NCBI GenBank assembly: GCA_046589965.1
Contig: JBKJVF010000122.1
Span: forward strand, 1-5,573
Length of the DNA: 5,573 nt
Source of the DNA: JAJNPS01 sp046589965
GTDB taxonomy: Bacteria; Pseudomonadota; Alphaproteobacteria; Rhodobacterales; Rhodobacteraceae
Direction: 5' to 3'
Below are positions 1 to 5,573 of this stretch, in pieces. The stretch's first letter is position 1; each line of letters opens with the position of its first letter. The position numbers and the translations under genes are program-made. The notes under the pieces are model-generated. The model searched no databases. It had not been told where the DNA came from and saw nothing but the letters and a program-made list of their open reading frames with translations.

Positions 1-729
1 CCAGATCTTCTTTTCCTTGAAAGCGGCCTCGAACTCGCTCTCGTAGACTTCCTGGAAAATGTCCTTGAAGCGGCCGTCGTAGATTTTGAGGATGGTGTTC
101 TTGGTCGAGAGATAGACCGGATAATTGCGATTGAGGGCGTAGTTGAACGAGGCGCGGGCGAAATCGCGGATCGAATCGTCGAGGTTGTACATCGCCATCG
201 CGATGCCGGAGCCGGGCGTCTGGAACACCTCGTGCTCGATCACCTGGCCGTCGTCGCCGGAGAACTTGATGGTGATCGTGCCCTTGCCGGGGAAGCGGAA
301 GTCGGTGGCGCGATACTGGTCGCCATAGGCGTGGCGGCCGACGATGATCGGCTTGGTCCAGCCGGGCACCAGGCGCGGCACGTTCTTGCAGATGATCGGC
401 TGGCGGAAGATCACGCCGCCAAGGATGTTGCGGATGGTGCCGTTGGGCGATTTCCACATCTGCTTGAGGCCGAATTCCTCAACCCGCTGTTCGTCAGGAG
501 TGATGGTCGCGCATTTGACCCCGACGCCGTATTTCTTGATCGCCTCGGCACTGTCGATGGTGATCTGGTCATTGGTGCGATCACGTTCTTCGATCCCGAG
601 GTCGTAGTATTTCAGGTCCACGTCCAGATAGGGCAGGATCAGCTTTTGTTTGATGAAATCCCAGATGATGCGGGTCATCTCGTCGCCGTCGAGTTCGACA
701 ACGGGGTTGGCGACTTTGATCTTGGACAT
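1..729 (-). CDS. icd: NADP-dependent isocitrate dehydrogenase, N-terminal part (cut by window edge)
   Basis: This enzyme oxidatively decarboxylates isocitrate to 2-oxoglutarate with NADP+ in the TCA cycle, in the cytoplasm. The window holds residues 1-243 of a protein usually a little over 400 aa long; the 3' end lies beyond position 1. The sequence is of the eukaryotic-like IDP subfamily, not the E. coli Icd type. It has the N-terminal signature DGDEMTRIIW (residues 14-23), KCATITPDE (72-80), the substrate loop SPNGTIRN (94-101) and GRHAYGDQY (131-139). Numbering matches human IDH1 from T77 onward, so T77, S94, N96, R100, R109, R132 and Y139, all substrate-binding or catalytic positions, are present. 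The metal-binding aspartates (about 252 and 275 in IDH1) lie outside the window. The start is the ATG at 729-727, preceded by a GGAG-type ribosome binding site 7-8 nt upstream (complement near 737-740). The gene is divergent from the cupin gene. No frameshift is seen in the visible part. Confidence 0.97.
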   Translation of the reverse strand, partial: MSKIKVANPVVELDGDEMTRIIWDFIKQKLILPYLDVDLKYYDLGIEERDRTNDQITIDSAEAIKKYGVGVKCATITPDEQRVEEFGLKQMWKSPNGTIRNILGGVIFRQPIICKNVPRLVPGWTKPIIVGRHAYGDQYRATDFRFPGKGTITIKFSGDDGQVIEHEVFQTPGSGIAMAMYNLDDSIRDFARASFNYALNRNYPVYLSTKNTILKIYDGRFKDIFQEVYESEFEAAFKEKKIW

Positions 730-804
730 AAGGCACTCCGGGCTGGGGATTCGGTTGCGGGCGTCATAGCGGAAAAGGGTCGCCTTGGGAAGGGCGGTAT
801 GCGA

Positions 805-814
805 CGGTATACCG
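805..814. repeat. Perfect 10-bp palindrome in the icd/cupin divergent spacer
   Basis: CGGTATACCG is self-complementary. A half-copy (CGGTAT, 795-800) precedes it by 4 bp in direct orientation, and the outer bases 802-803 and 816-817 continue the symmetry past one mismatch. It lies about 75 bp upstream of icd and 90 bp upstream of the cupin start, where an operator could sit. I do not recognise the regulator. The rest of the spacer (730-903) shows ribosome binding sites for both genes but no promoter hexamers I would defend. Confidence 0.3.
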
Positions 815-903
815 ACGATCAGCAAACGACTGGCGCTACGAACGGCTCCCTGCTAACTTTTACTTCCTGATTGCACTCATCCCTTTATTTGAGGTTCGCC
901 CCG

Positions 904-1359
904 ATGACAGACGATGTTGATAGTGATCTTGATTGGCTCGGGGTTAAGTATCGGGTCGTGCAGACCGCTGCGTCCACCGGTGGCAATGTGTCTGTCACGC
1001 GCAGTCTGTCGCCCGCTGGATCGGGGCCGCCGCGGCACGTTCATCATGCCGAAGACGAAACATTCTACATTCTTAGCGGACGCTGCAATTTCTGGGTGCA
1101 GGGCGAGGTTTTTCACCGAGGGCCGGGCGAAACCATGTTCATCCCACGCGGCACCGAGCACACTTTCCGCGTCCCCGACGATTCGCCTTGCGACCATCTC
1201 GTCATCATGACGCCCGGCGGTTTTGAAGGCTTTTTCGCGGAAATGGCGAAAGGACAGTACCGCGTGCCCGAGGATATGGGGCAGATCGCCGCGATAGGCT
1301 CCCGGTTCCATATCAGTTTTACCGGACCGCCCTTGTCTGCGTCAGATATTCAACGCTGA
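904..1359 (+). CDS. Small cupin-domain protein (quercetin-dioxygenase-like fold), 151 aa
   Basis: This is a single-domain cupin of unknown substrate. Cupin motif 1 is clear at residues 41-59 (GPPRHVHHAEDETFYILSG), giving likely metal ligands H45, H47 and E52. Motif 2 is at residues 75-90 (GETMFIPRGTEHTFRV), with PxG at 81-83 and the fourth ligand H86. The complete 3-His/1-Glu set suggests a bound metal. Proteins of this size range from dioxygenases and isomerases to ligand-sensing domains, so the fold does not give the reaction. There is no signal peptide or membrane segment, so it is probably cytoplasmic. The ATG at 904 is chosen because a GAGG sequence (891-894) sits 9 nt upstream; an in-frame TTG at 871 would add 11 residues and place that site inside the gene. 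The gene is divergent from icd. Its last 10 bp overlap the end of the convergent HD-domain gene. It appears monocistronic. Confidence 0.85.
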   Translation: MTDDVDSDLDWLGVKYRVVQTAASTGGNVSVTRSLSPAGSGPPRHVHHAEDETFYILSGRCNFWVQGEVFHRGPGETMFIPRGTEHTFRVPDDSPCDHLVIMTPGGFEGFFAEMAKGQYRVPEDMGQIAAIGSRFHISFTGPPLSASDIQR

Positions 1360-1937
1360 AACCACGCGAGCGCCTTGTGTTGAACCCAAGTCCACAACGC
1401 CGGAGCGCCTTTGGCGATTTTCACGCCCACACGGCTTTCAAGTTGTGCCTCGGTCACGTTGTACGTCCCCCACGTCCCGCCCCCTGACATCAGGTTGGCC
1501 ATCACTGGCTGTACCCGGTCGAGGCTCTTGGCGAAAAGGGCATCGGGTGTTTCGGCTGCTTCAAACTCATCCCAAAGGGCGCGAAGATCGGTAGCCAGAT
1601 CCGATGGAAGCAATCCAAATACACGATCTGCCGCGCGCTGTTCGGCCGCCACCGTCTGGGCACTCGCATGCGCCTTACCGTTGGCCGAATGGATCGGCAC
1701 GTCGCCCACGTCGATTTCGACCAGATCATGGATCAGAAGCATCCGGATCACCCGGTTTACATCCACGCCCGGCGCGGCCTGATCCGCCAACACCAGCGCA
1801 TAGAGCGCCAAGTGCCAGGAATGCTCGCCCGAGTTTTCGGGGCGGCTTCCATCGACAAGGGTGGTAGCGCGCAGCACGGATTTCAGGCGGTCGGCCTCGT
1901 TCAGGAACGCAAACTGCTGTTCCAGCCGCGCCGTCAT
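1350..1937 (-). CDS. HD-domain phosphohydrolase, YfbR/HDDC2-like (5'-deoxynucleotidase-type), 195 aa
   Basis: This is a metal-dependent phosphohydrolase of the HD superfamily. The pattern is that of the YfbR/HDDC2 group, whose characterised members remove phosphate from deoxyribonucleoside 5'-monophosphates. Visible residues are R17 in ADRLKSVLR, H39 in GEHSWHLALYA, the HD pair H70-D71 with E74 and D79 (LLIHDLVEIDVGD), and D140 in KSLDRVQP. These line up with R18, H33, H68-D69, E72, D77 and D137 of E. coli YfbR as I recall them, so the active site looks complete. Length is close to family size. The ATG at 1937-1935 is chosen because the conserved start of the domain begins just after it and it lies 7 bp past the stop of the upstream gene; the longer in-frame ORF to 2051 would overlap that gene. 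No strong ribosome binding site is visible (a weak AGG), so translational coupling is likely. It is the third gene of the hydrolase operon. Substrate specificity is inferred. Confidence 0.88.
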   Translation of the reverse strand: MTARLEQQFAFLNEADRLKSVLRATTLVDGSRPENSGEHSWHLALYALVLADQAAPGVDVNRVIRMLLIHDLVEIDVGDVPIHSANGKAHASAQTVAAEQRAADRVFGLLPSDLATDLRALWDEFEAAETPDALFAKSLDRVQPVMANLMSGGGTWGTYNVTEAQLESRVGVKIAKGAPALWTWVQHKALAWFQR

Positions 1938-1944
1938 CGCGTGC

Positions 1945-2211
1945 CTAGTGTCCGCCGGTTTCGCCGCTGGGCGGCGCTTTGGGCATGGCCTTGCCGGTGC
2001 GTTTGGCCTCCAGCGCCTTTTCCAGAAACGCGCGGCCGCGCCTTTCGGCAACCCGCACGCGGATGGCGGTCATGAACGCCTCTTGCATCGTGGGAGATGC
2101 ATCGGCGAGCACCTTGCCGACCTTGTCGAACAGACGGTCATCGTCAATTTCTTCCATCGCCGCCAGAACATCGCGGGCAAGGCTGTCGCCCAGATCCTCG
2201 ACGACGCCCAT
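1945..2211 (-). CDS. Uncharacterised 88-aa cytoplasmic protein
   Basis: I do not recognise this family. The protein starts MGVVEDLGDSLARD and is predicted by eye to be almost all helix through about residue 70. An acidic stretch (EEIDDDR, about 20-26) is followed by a basic region (RVRVAERRGRAFLEKALEAKR). It ends in a probably disordered tail rich in Pro, Gly and Lys (GKAMPKAPPSGETGGH). There is no Cys, no membrane segment and no signal peptide. It is supported as a real gene because it fits tightly into the operon: its ATG (2211-2209) follows the TAA of the alpha/beta hydrolase gene after one base, and its stop is 7 bp before the HD-domain gene. A GAAGG sequence (complement of 2223-2227) lies 11 nt upstream of the start, inside the end of the hydrolase gene. 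A role as an accessory to its enzyme neighbours is only a guess from position. Confidence 0.75.
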   Translation of the reverse strand: MGVVEDLGDSLARDVLAAMEEIDDDRLFDKVGKVLADASPTMQEAFMTAIRVRVAERRGRAFLEKALEAKRTGKAMPKAPPSGETGGH

Positions 2212-2212
2212 C

Positions 2213-2872
2213 TTAGCGGGTACCTTCGGTCATCCGGCGGCGGACATATTCAGTGACGGTGTTGATCATCGGTTTCATATGCGCCTCTTCGTCCTTGAAG
2301 AAGTGATCCGCACCTTCAACCTGCGTGTGGGTGATGGTAATGCCCTTTTGCTCGTGCAGCTTGTTCACAAGGTTGATCGTGTCCTTGGGCGGCGCGACCT
2401 TGTCGGCGGTGCCGTTGATGATCAACCCCGAGGACGGGCACGGCGCCAGGAAAGAAAAGTCGTACAGGTTTGCCGGTGGCGAGACCGAGATGAACCCGGT
2501 GATTTCGGGGCGCCGCATCAAGAGCTGCATGCCGATCCAGGCGCCGAAAGAAAAGCCAGCAACCCAGCAATGGCGCGAATTGGGGTTCAGCGCCTGCAGA
2601 TAGTCGAGCGCGGAAGCCGCATCACTCAACTCTCCGATGCCCTGATCATACTCGCCCTGGCTGCGCCCGACACCGCGGAAGTTGAACCGCAGCACGGTGA
2701 AACCAAGGTTGTAGAATGCGTAATGCAGGTTGTAGACGACCTTATTGTTCATCGTCCCGCCATAAGCAGGATGCGGGTGCAGGACGATCGCAATCGGGGC
2801 GTCGAGTTCCTTTTGGGGGTGATAACGGCCCTCAATCCGGCCCTCTGGGCCTGCGAAGATAACCTCGGGCAT
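2213..2872 (-). CDS. Alpha/beta hydrolase (COG2945-like serine hydrolase), 219 aa
   Basis: This is a complete small alpha/beta-hydrolase-fold protein, probably a cytoplasmic esterase or peptidase-like hydrolase of unknown substrate. The catalytic triad can be read directly: nucleophile S108 in the elbow GFSFGAW (106-112), acid D157 in NGTADKVAPP (153-162), and H190 in GADHFF (187-192). The oxyanion-side motif HPHPAYGGTMNNKVV (32-46) and the FNFRGVGRSQG segment (63-73) are typical of the COG2945 group. There is no lid domain and no signal peptide. The ATG at 2872-2870 has a GAGG sequence (complement of 2876-2879) only 3 nt upstream, which is close but usable. It is the first gene of a three-gene minus-strand operon and is divergent from iscR, sharing a 172-bp control region. 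I found no convincing promoter hexamers for this direction, though the ICE-like palindrome at 2926-2940 could affect both sides. Confidence 0.9.
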   Translation of the reverse strand: MPEVIFAGPEGRIEGRYHPQKELDAPIAIVLHPHPAYGGTMNNKVVYNLHYAFYNLGFTVLRFNFRGVGRSQGEYDQGIGELSDAASALDYLQALNPNSRHCWVAGFSFGAWIGMQLLMRRPEITGFISVSPPANLYDFSFLAPCPSSGLIINGTADKVAPPKDTINLVNKLHEQKGITITHTQVEGADHFFKDEEAHMKPMINTVTEYVRRRMTEGTR

Positions 2873-2903
2873 GTTCCTCGCCTATCGTTGTCCCAAGCGA
2901 TTG

Positions 2904-2932
2904 TTGACCATTTCGCTCGGCTAACTTAGAAT
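2904..2932 (+). promoter_or_regulatory. Sigma70-type promoter of the iscR-suf operon
   Basis: The -35 hexamer TTGACC (2904-2909) and -10 hexamer TAGAAT (2927-2932) each match the consensus at 5 of 6 positions and are separated by exactly 17 bp. Transcription would start at about 2939-2941, giving a leader of roughly 105 nt before the iscR ATG. The -10 lies inside the ICE-like palindrome (2926-2940), so a bound repressor would cover it. Confidence 0.7.
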
Positions 2933-2940
2933 AATTCCAA
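2926..2940. promoter_or_regulatory. Irr box / iron control element (ICE)-like operator
   Basis: TTAGAAT-A-ATTCCAA is an inverted repeat with 6 of 7 arm positions matching. It resembles the ICE described for the haem-responsive regulator Irr in alphaproteobacteria, roughly TTTAGAA-N3-TTCTAAA. It overlaps the -10 hexamer and start region of the iscR promoter, consistent with repression by Irr when iron or haem is low. Assignment rests on recalled consensus and position; no binding evidence exists here. An operator for another iron regulator remains possible. Confidence 0.6.
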
Positions 2941-2957
2941 AGGCGAGATTTCGCCTT
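2940..2957. repeat. Perfect 7-bp inverted repeat at the iscR transcript start
   Basis: AAGGCGA-GATT-TCGCCTT is a perfect 7-bp stem with a 4-nt loop, directly abutting the ICE-like element and starting at the predicted transcription start. It could be a DNA operator (for example for IscR autoregulation) or a 5'-end RNA hairpin. It lacks a following T-run, so it is not an intrinsic terminator. Confidence 0.45.
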
Positions 2958-3044
2958 GTCGACGCTTTGCAGGTAATGGTCCCTGCGGATGCAGTCAATG
3001 GGATAGCGCAGCAATGGGCGATCCGAATAGGGGCAGGGGCAGAC

Positions 3045-3506
3045 ATGAAGCTATCCACCAAAGGGCGCTATGCGATGGTGGCCCTGGCCGATCTGGCAAT
3101 GGCCAAGGGCGAAGATCTGGTCTCGCTGGCCGAGGTGTCGCGTCGGCAGGACATTTCGCTGCCCTATCTGGAACAGCTGTTTGTGAAACTGCGCCGCGCG
3201 GGCCTGGTGGAGGCGGTGCGAGGCCCCGGTGGCGGCTACAAGCTGGCCAGGAACCCCGCTGATATCCGGATCAGCGAAGTACTGCAGGCGGTCGAGGAAA
3301 CCGTGGATGCGATGCATACCGGGGCAGGGGCGTCGGGGGGGGTGTCGGGCAGTCGGGCGCAAAGCCTGACCAACCGGTTGTGGGAAAGCCTGTCGGCCAA
3401 CGTCTATGTCTTTCTGCATCAGACGCGGCTGTCGGACGTTGTGCGCAATGAACTGACACCATGTCCGGCGGTGCCGAACCTGTTCCGCGTGGTCGATGAC
3501 GAATGA
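3045..3506 (+). CDS. iscR: IscR, Rrf2-family regulator of Fe-S cluster biogenesis (cysteine-poor type), 153 aa
   Basis: IscR is a winged-helix repressor/activator that adjusts Fe-S assembly genes to cluster demand. The N-terminus MKLSTKGRYAMVALADLA and the helix-turn-helix (about 27-50, SLAEVSRRQDISLPYLEQLFVKLRRAGLV) are canonical. They include E43-Q44, where Glu43 in E. coli IscR governs the choice between DNA site types. The wing RGPGGGYKLA is at 59-68, and the dimer helix follows at about 76-90. The region that in E. coli carries Cys92, Cys98, Cys104 and His107 reads HTGAGASGGVSGSRAQSLTN here (91-110): no Cys and no His107 equivalent. The only Cys is C140 in TPCPAVP near the C-terminus. 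The cysteine-poor form is known to me from Rhodobacter IscR, so this is probably lineage-typical and not decay. The ATG at 3045 is chosen by homology and an AGGGG site 6-7 nt upstream; an in-frame TTG at 2967 is rejected. It is the first gene of the suf operon; its TGA overlaps the desulfurase ATG. Confidence 0.93.
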   Translation: MKLSTKGRYAMVALADLAMAKGEDLVSLAEVSRRQDISLPYLEQLFVKLRRAGLVEAVRGPGGGYKLARNPADIRISEVLQAVEETVDAMHTGAGASGGVSGSRAQSLTNRLWESLSANVYVFLHQTRLSDVVRNELTPCPAVPNLFRVVDDE

Positions 3507-4549
3507 CGGGGCGGATTTATCTTGACTGGAATGCGACGGCCCCCTTGCGGGCCGAGGCGCGGGCGGCAATGGCGGCGGCGATGGATGTCGTTGGCAACCC
3601 GTCATCCGTGCATGCCGAGGGGCGGGCAGCCAAGGCGCTGATGGAACGTGCCCGCGGCCAGATCGCGGCGGCCTTGGGGGCCGAAGGCGCGGACATCATC
3701 TTTACCTCTGGCGCGACCGAGGCGGCGGCGCTGGCCTGCGCCGATCAGGAACTGGACTGCGCCGCTGTTGAGCATGACGCTGTGCTGGAATGGTGCGAGG
3801 CTGTCCTGCCGGTGGACAGCAATGGCAGGGTTCAGGTTGCGGACCCGGCACGCATGGCACTGCAACTGGCCAATTCGGAAACCGGGATAATGCAGACCCT
3901 GCCGCCGGGGATCGCCGTCACCGACCTGACCCAGGCCTTTGGCAAGGTGCCAATGGGGTTCAACTGGTTGGGTGCCAGGGCCGGACTGATTTCGGCGCAC
4001 AAGCTTGGTGGGCCCAAAGGGATTGGGGCGGTGGTCCTGCAGCGCGGTCAGGACCGTCGTCCCCAGTTGCGTGGCGGCGGTCAGGAAATGGGGCGACGGG
4101 CGGGGACAGAAAACCTGATCGGCATCGCGGGTTTCGGTGCTGCGGCAGAGGCCGCCCAGCGCGATCTGGCAAATGGCGTCTGGGAAGAAGTCGCCCAGAT
4201 TAGAAATATTCTAGAACAGGCATTGTCCTCGGCAGAATTGGGAACTAATTTAGTCGGGAATAGTGCGGAGCGGTTGCCCAACACGACGTGCCTCTTGGCC
4301 CCGGGGTGGAAAGGCGAAACGCAAGTGATGGCGATGGACCTTGCGGGTTATGCCATTTCGGCCGGGTCGGCCTGTTCAAGCGGCAAGGTGCGCGCCAGCC
4401 GGGTTCTTGGTGCGATGGGGTTCGATGCCGGGTTGGCAGCACAAGCTGTGCGCATCTCGATCGGGCCGGGCGTGAGGCACGAGGATGTGCTGCGGTTCGC
4501 CGATGCGTGGTCTGCCGCCTATGCCAGGGTTCGGGCCCGTGCGGCCTGA
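3503..4549 (+). CDS. Compact class V cysteine desulfurase (NifS/IscS-like), 348 aa
   Basis: This PLP enzyme removes sulfur from cysteine as an enzyme-bound persulfide, giving alanine, and feeds Fe-S assembly. Conserved residues are all visible: H91 in AAVEHDAVL (stacks on PLP), N124 and E126 in ANSETG, D141 and Q144 in DLTQAFGK, the PLP lysine K167 in SAHKLGGPKG, RAGTENLIG (199-207), and the persulfide cysteine C291 in SAGSACSSGK. The ordering and RAGTEN motif place it with NifS/IscS-type enzymes, not SufS. At 348 aa it is shorter than E. coli IscS (404). Much of the difference lies in the PLP-domain stretch between SGATEA (69-74) and the NSETG motif, where strands are trimmed. The ATG at 3503 overlaps the iscR stop (ATGA) and has no good ribosome binding site, so translation is probably coupled. 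sufB follows 19 bp downstream. The partner is likely the SufBCD scaffold. An AT-rich, rare-codon patch occurs at codons 233-254. Confidence 0.93.
   Translation: MTGRIYLDWNATAPLRAEARAAMAAAMDVVGNPSSVHAEGRAAKALMERARGQIAAALGAEGADIIFTSGATEAAALACADQELDCAAVEHDAVLEWCEAVLPVDSNGRVQVADPARMALQLANSETGIMQTLPPGIAVTDLTQAFGKVPMGFNWLGARAGLISAHKLGGPKGIGAVVLQRGQDRRPQLRGGGQEMGRRAGTENLIGIAGFGAAAEAAQRDLANGVWEEVAQIRNILEQALSSAELGTNLVGNSAERLPNTTCLLAPGWKGETQVMAMDLAGYAISAGSACSSGKVRASRVLGAMGFDAGLAAQAVRISIGPGVRHEDVLRFADAWSAAYARVRARAA
4200..4214. repeat. ICE-like palindrome inside the desulfurase gene
   Basis: TTAGAA-ATA-TTCTAG has perfect 5-bp inner arms (TAGAA/TTCTA) around a 3-bp spacer, the same geometry as the element at the iscR promoter. 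It is coded by ATT AGA AAT ATT CTA (residues 233-237), a run of AT-rich codons unusual for the surrounding gene. It may be a chance match or a secondary regulator site. Confidence 0.3.
4244..4254. repeat. 11-bp palindrome in the same AT-rich patch
   Basis: ACTAA-T-TTAGT is a perfect inverted repeat with a one-base centre, 30 bp downstream of the ICE-like palindrome. It includes a TTA leucine codon (residue 250), rare in a genome of this composition. Function unknown. Confidence 0.25.
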
Positions 4550-4555
4550 GATGAT

Positions 4556-4561
4556 AAAGGA
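4556..4561 (+). promoter_or_regulatory. Ribosome binding site of sufB
   Basis: AAAGGA lies 7 nt before the ATG at 4569. It is the clearest Shine-Dalgarno sequence in the operon and fixes the sufB start. The 19-bp gap after the desulfurase stop has no room for a promoter or terminator, so sufB is co-transcribed. Confidence 0.8.
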
Positions 4562-4568
4562 ATAGACA

Positions 4569-5573
<1,005 letters not shown>

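Noticed and set aside
797..825. Possible icd promoter (TTGCTG-N17-GCATAC on the minus strand)
   Set aside because: The -10 match to consensus is too poor, and no better pair was found by eye.
232..870. 212-codon open frame on the plus strand
   Set aside because: It is antisense to icd, whose protein matches the IDP family residue by residue. The Asp/Val/Leu-rich translation is typical of an antisense frame.
877..1311. 144-codon open frame opposite the cupin gene
   Set aside because: The plus strand has both cupin motifs and a ribosome binding site; the minus frame has neither recognisable domain nor start signal.
1938..2051. N-terminal extension of the HD-domain protein to an in-frame start at 2051
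   Set aside because: It would overlap the 88-aa gene by more than 100 bp and add an Arg/Pro/Ala-rich tail not seen in the family. The ATG at 1937 fits the conserved domain start.
1979..2929. 316-codon plus-strand open frame
   Set aside because: It is antisense to the alpha/beta hydrolase and the 88-aa gene, crosses the divergent control region, and has a composition unlike a folded protein.
2969..2994. Alternative short hairpins in the iscR leader (GCAGG/CCTGC and CTGC/GCAG)
   Set aside because: Stems of 4-5 bp are too short to claim an attenuator or riboswitch without covariation.
2967..3044. Upstream TTG start for iscR
   Set aside because: IscR proteins begin MKLSTKGRYAM, and an AGGGG site sits directly before the ATG at 3045.
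4223..4251. Possible internal promoter for sufB (TTGTCC-N17-TAATTT)
   Set aside because: Only 4 of 6 and 3 of 6 consensus matches, in an AT-rich patch where such matches arise by chance.

Overview
The window looks like a chromosomal segment from a GC-rich alphaproteobacterium, most likely a member of the Rhodobacteraceae/Roseobacter group. Three things suggest this. First, the gene order iscR – cysteine desulfurase – sufB is typical of that group. Second, the IscR lacks the classical [2Fe-2S] cysteine ligands. Third, the eukaryotic-like NADP isocitrate dehydrogenase and the iron-control-element-like palindrome in the iscR promoter both fit. This assignment rests on recalled family features, not on a database search.

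Layout. Positions 1-729 (minus) hold the N-terminal 243 codons of NADP-dependent isocitrate dehydrogenase (icd), cut by the window edge. A 174-bp divergent spacer (730-903) separates it from a small single-domain cupin protein (904-1359, plus). The cupin gene meets, tail to tail with a 10-bp overlap, a compact minus-strand operon. In transcription order this operon encodes an alpha/beta hydrolase (2872-2213), an uncharacterised 88-aa protein (2211-1945) and a YfbR/HDDC2-like HD-domain phosphohydrolase (1937-1350). Its genes are spaced by only 1 and 7 bp.

A 172-bp divergent control region (2873-3044) lies between this operon and the Fe-S assembly operon. It contains a good sigma70-type promoter (TTGACC-N17-TAGAAT). 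The -10 hexamer lies inside a palindrome resembling an Irr box/ICE, and a perfect 7-bp hairpin follows directly downstream. The plus-strand operon then runs iscR (3045-3506), a compact class V cysteine desulfurase (3503-4549, start overlapping the iscR stop as ATGA) and sufB (4569 onward, cut by the window end after 335 codons).

Functionally, the desulfurase should supply persulfide sulfur to the SufBCD scaffold, of which SufB is the core. IscR is the local Rrf2-family regulator, and the ICE-like element suggests an added layer of iron/haem-responsive control by Irr. The window looks like ordinary core genome. I see no mobile elements, tRNA/rRNA genes, CRISPR arrays or clear intrinsic terminators, and no wholly new system. 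The most useful leads are the promoter architecture, the cysteine-poor IscR, a second ICE-like palindrome in a rare-codon patch inside the desulfurase gene, and the uncharacterised hydrolase/small protein/HD operon divergent from suf.
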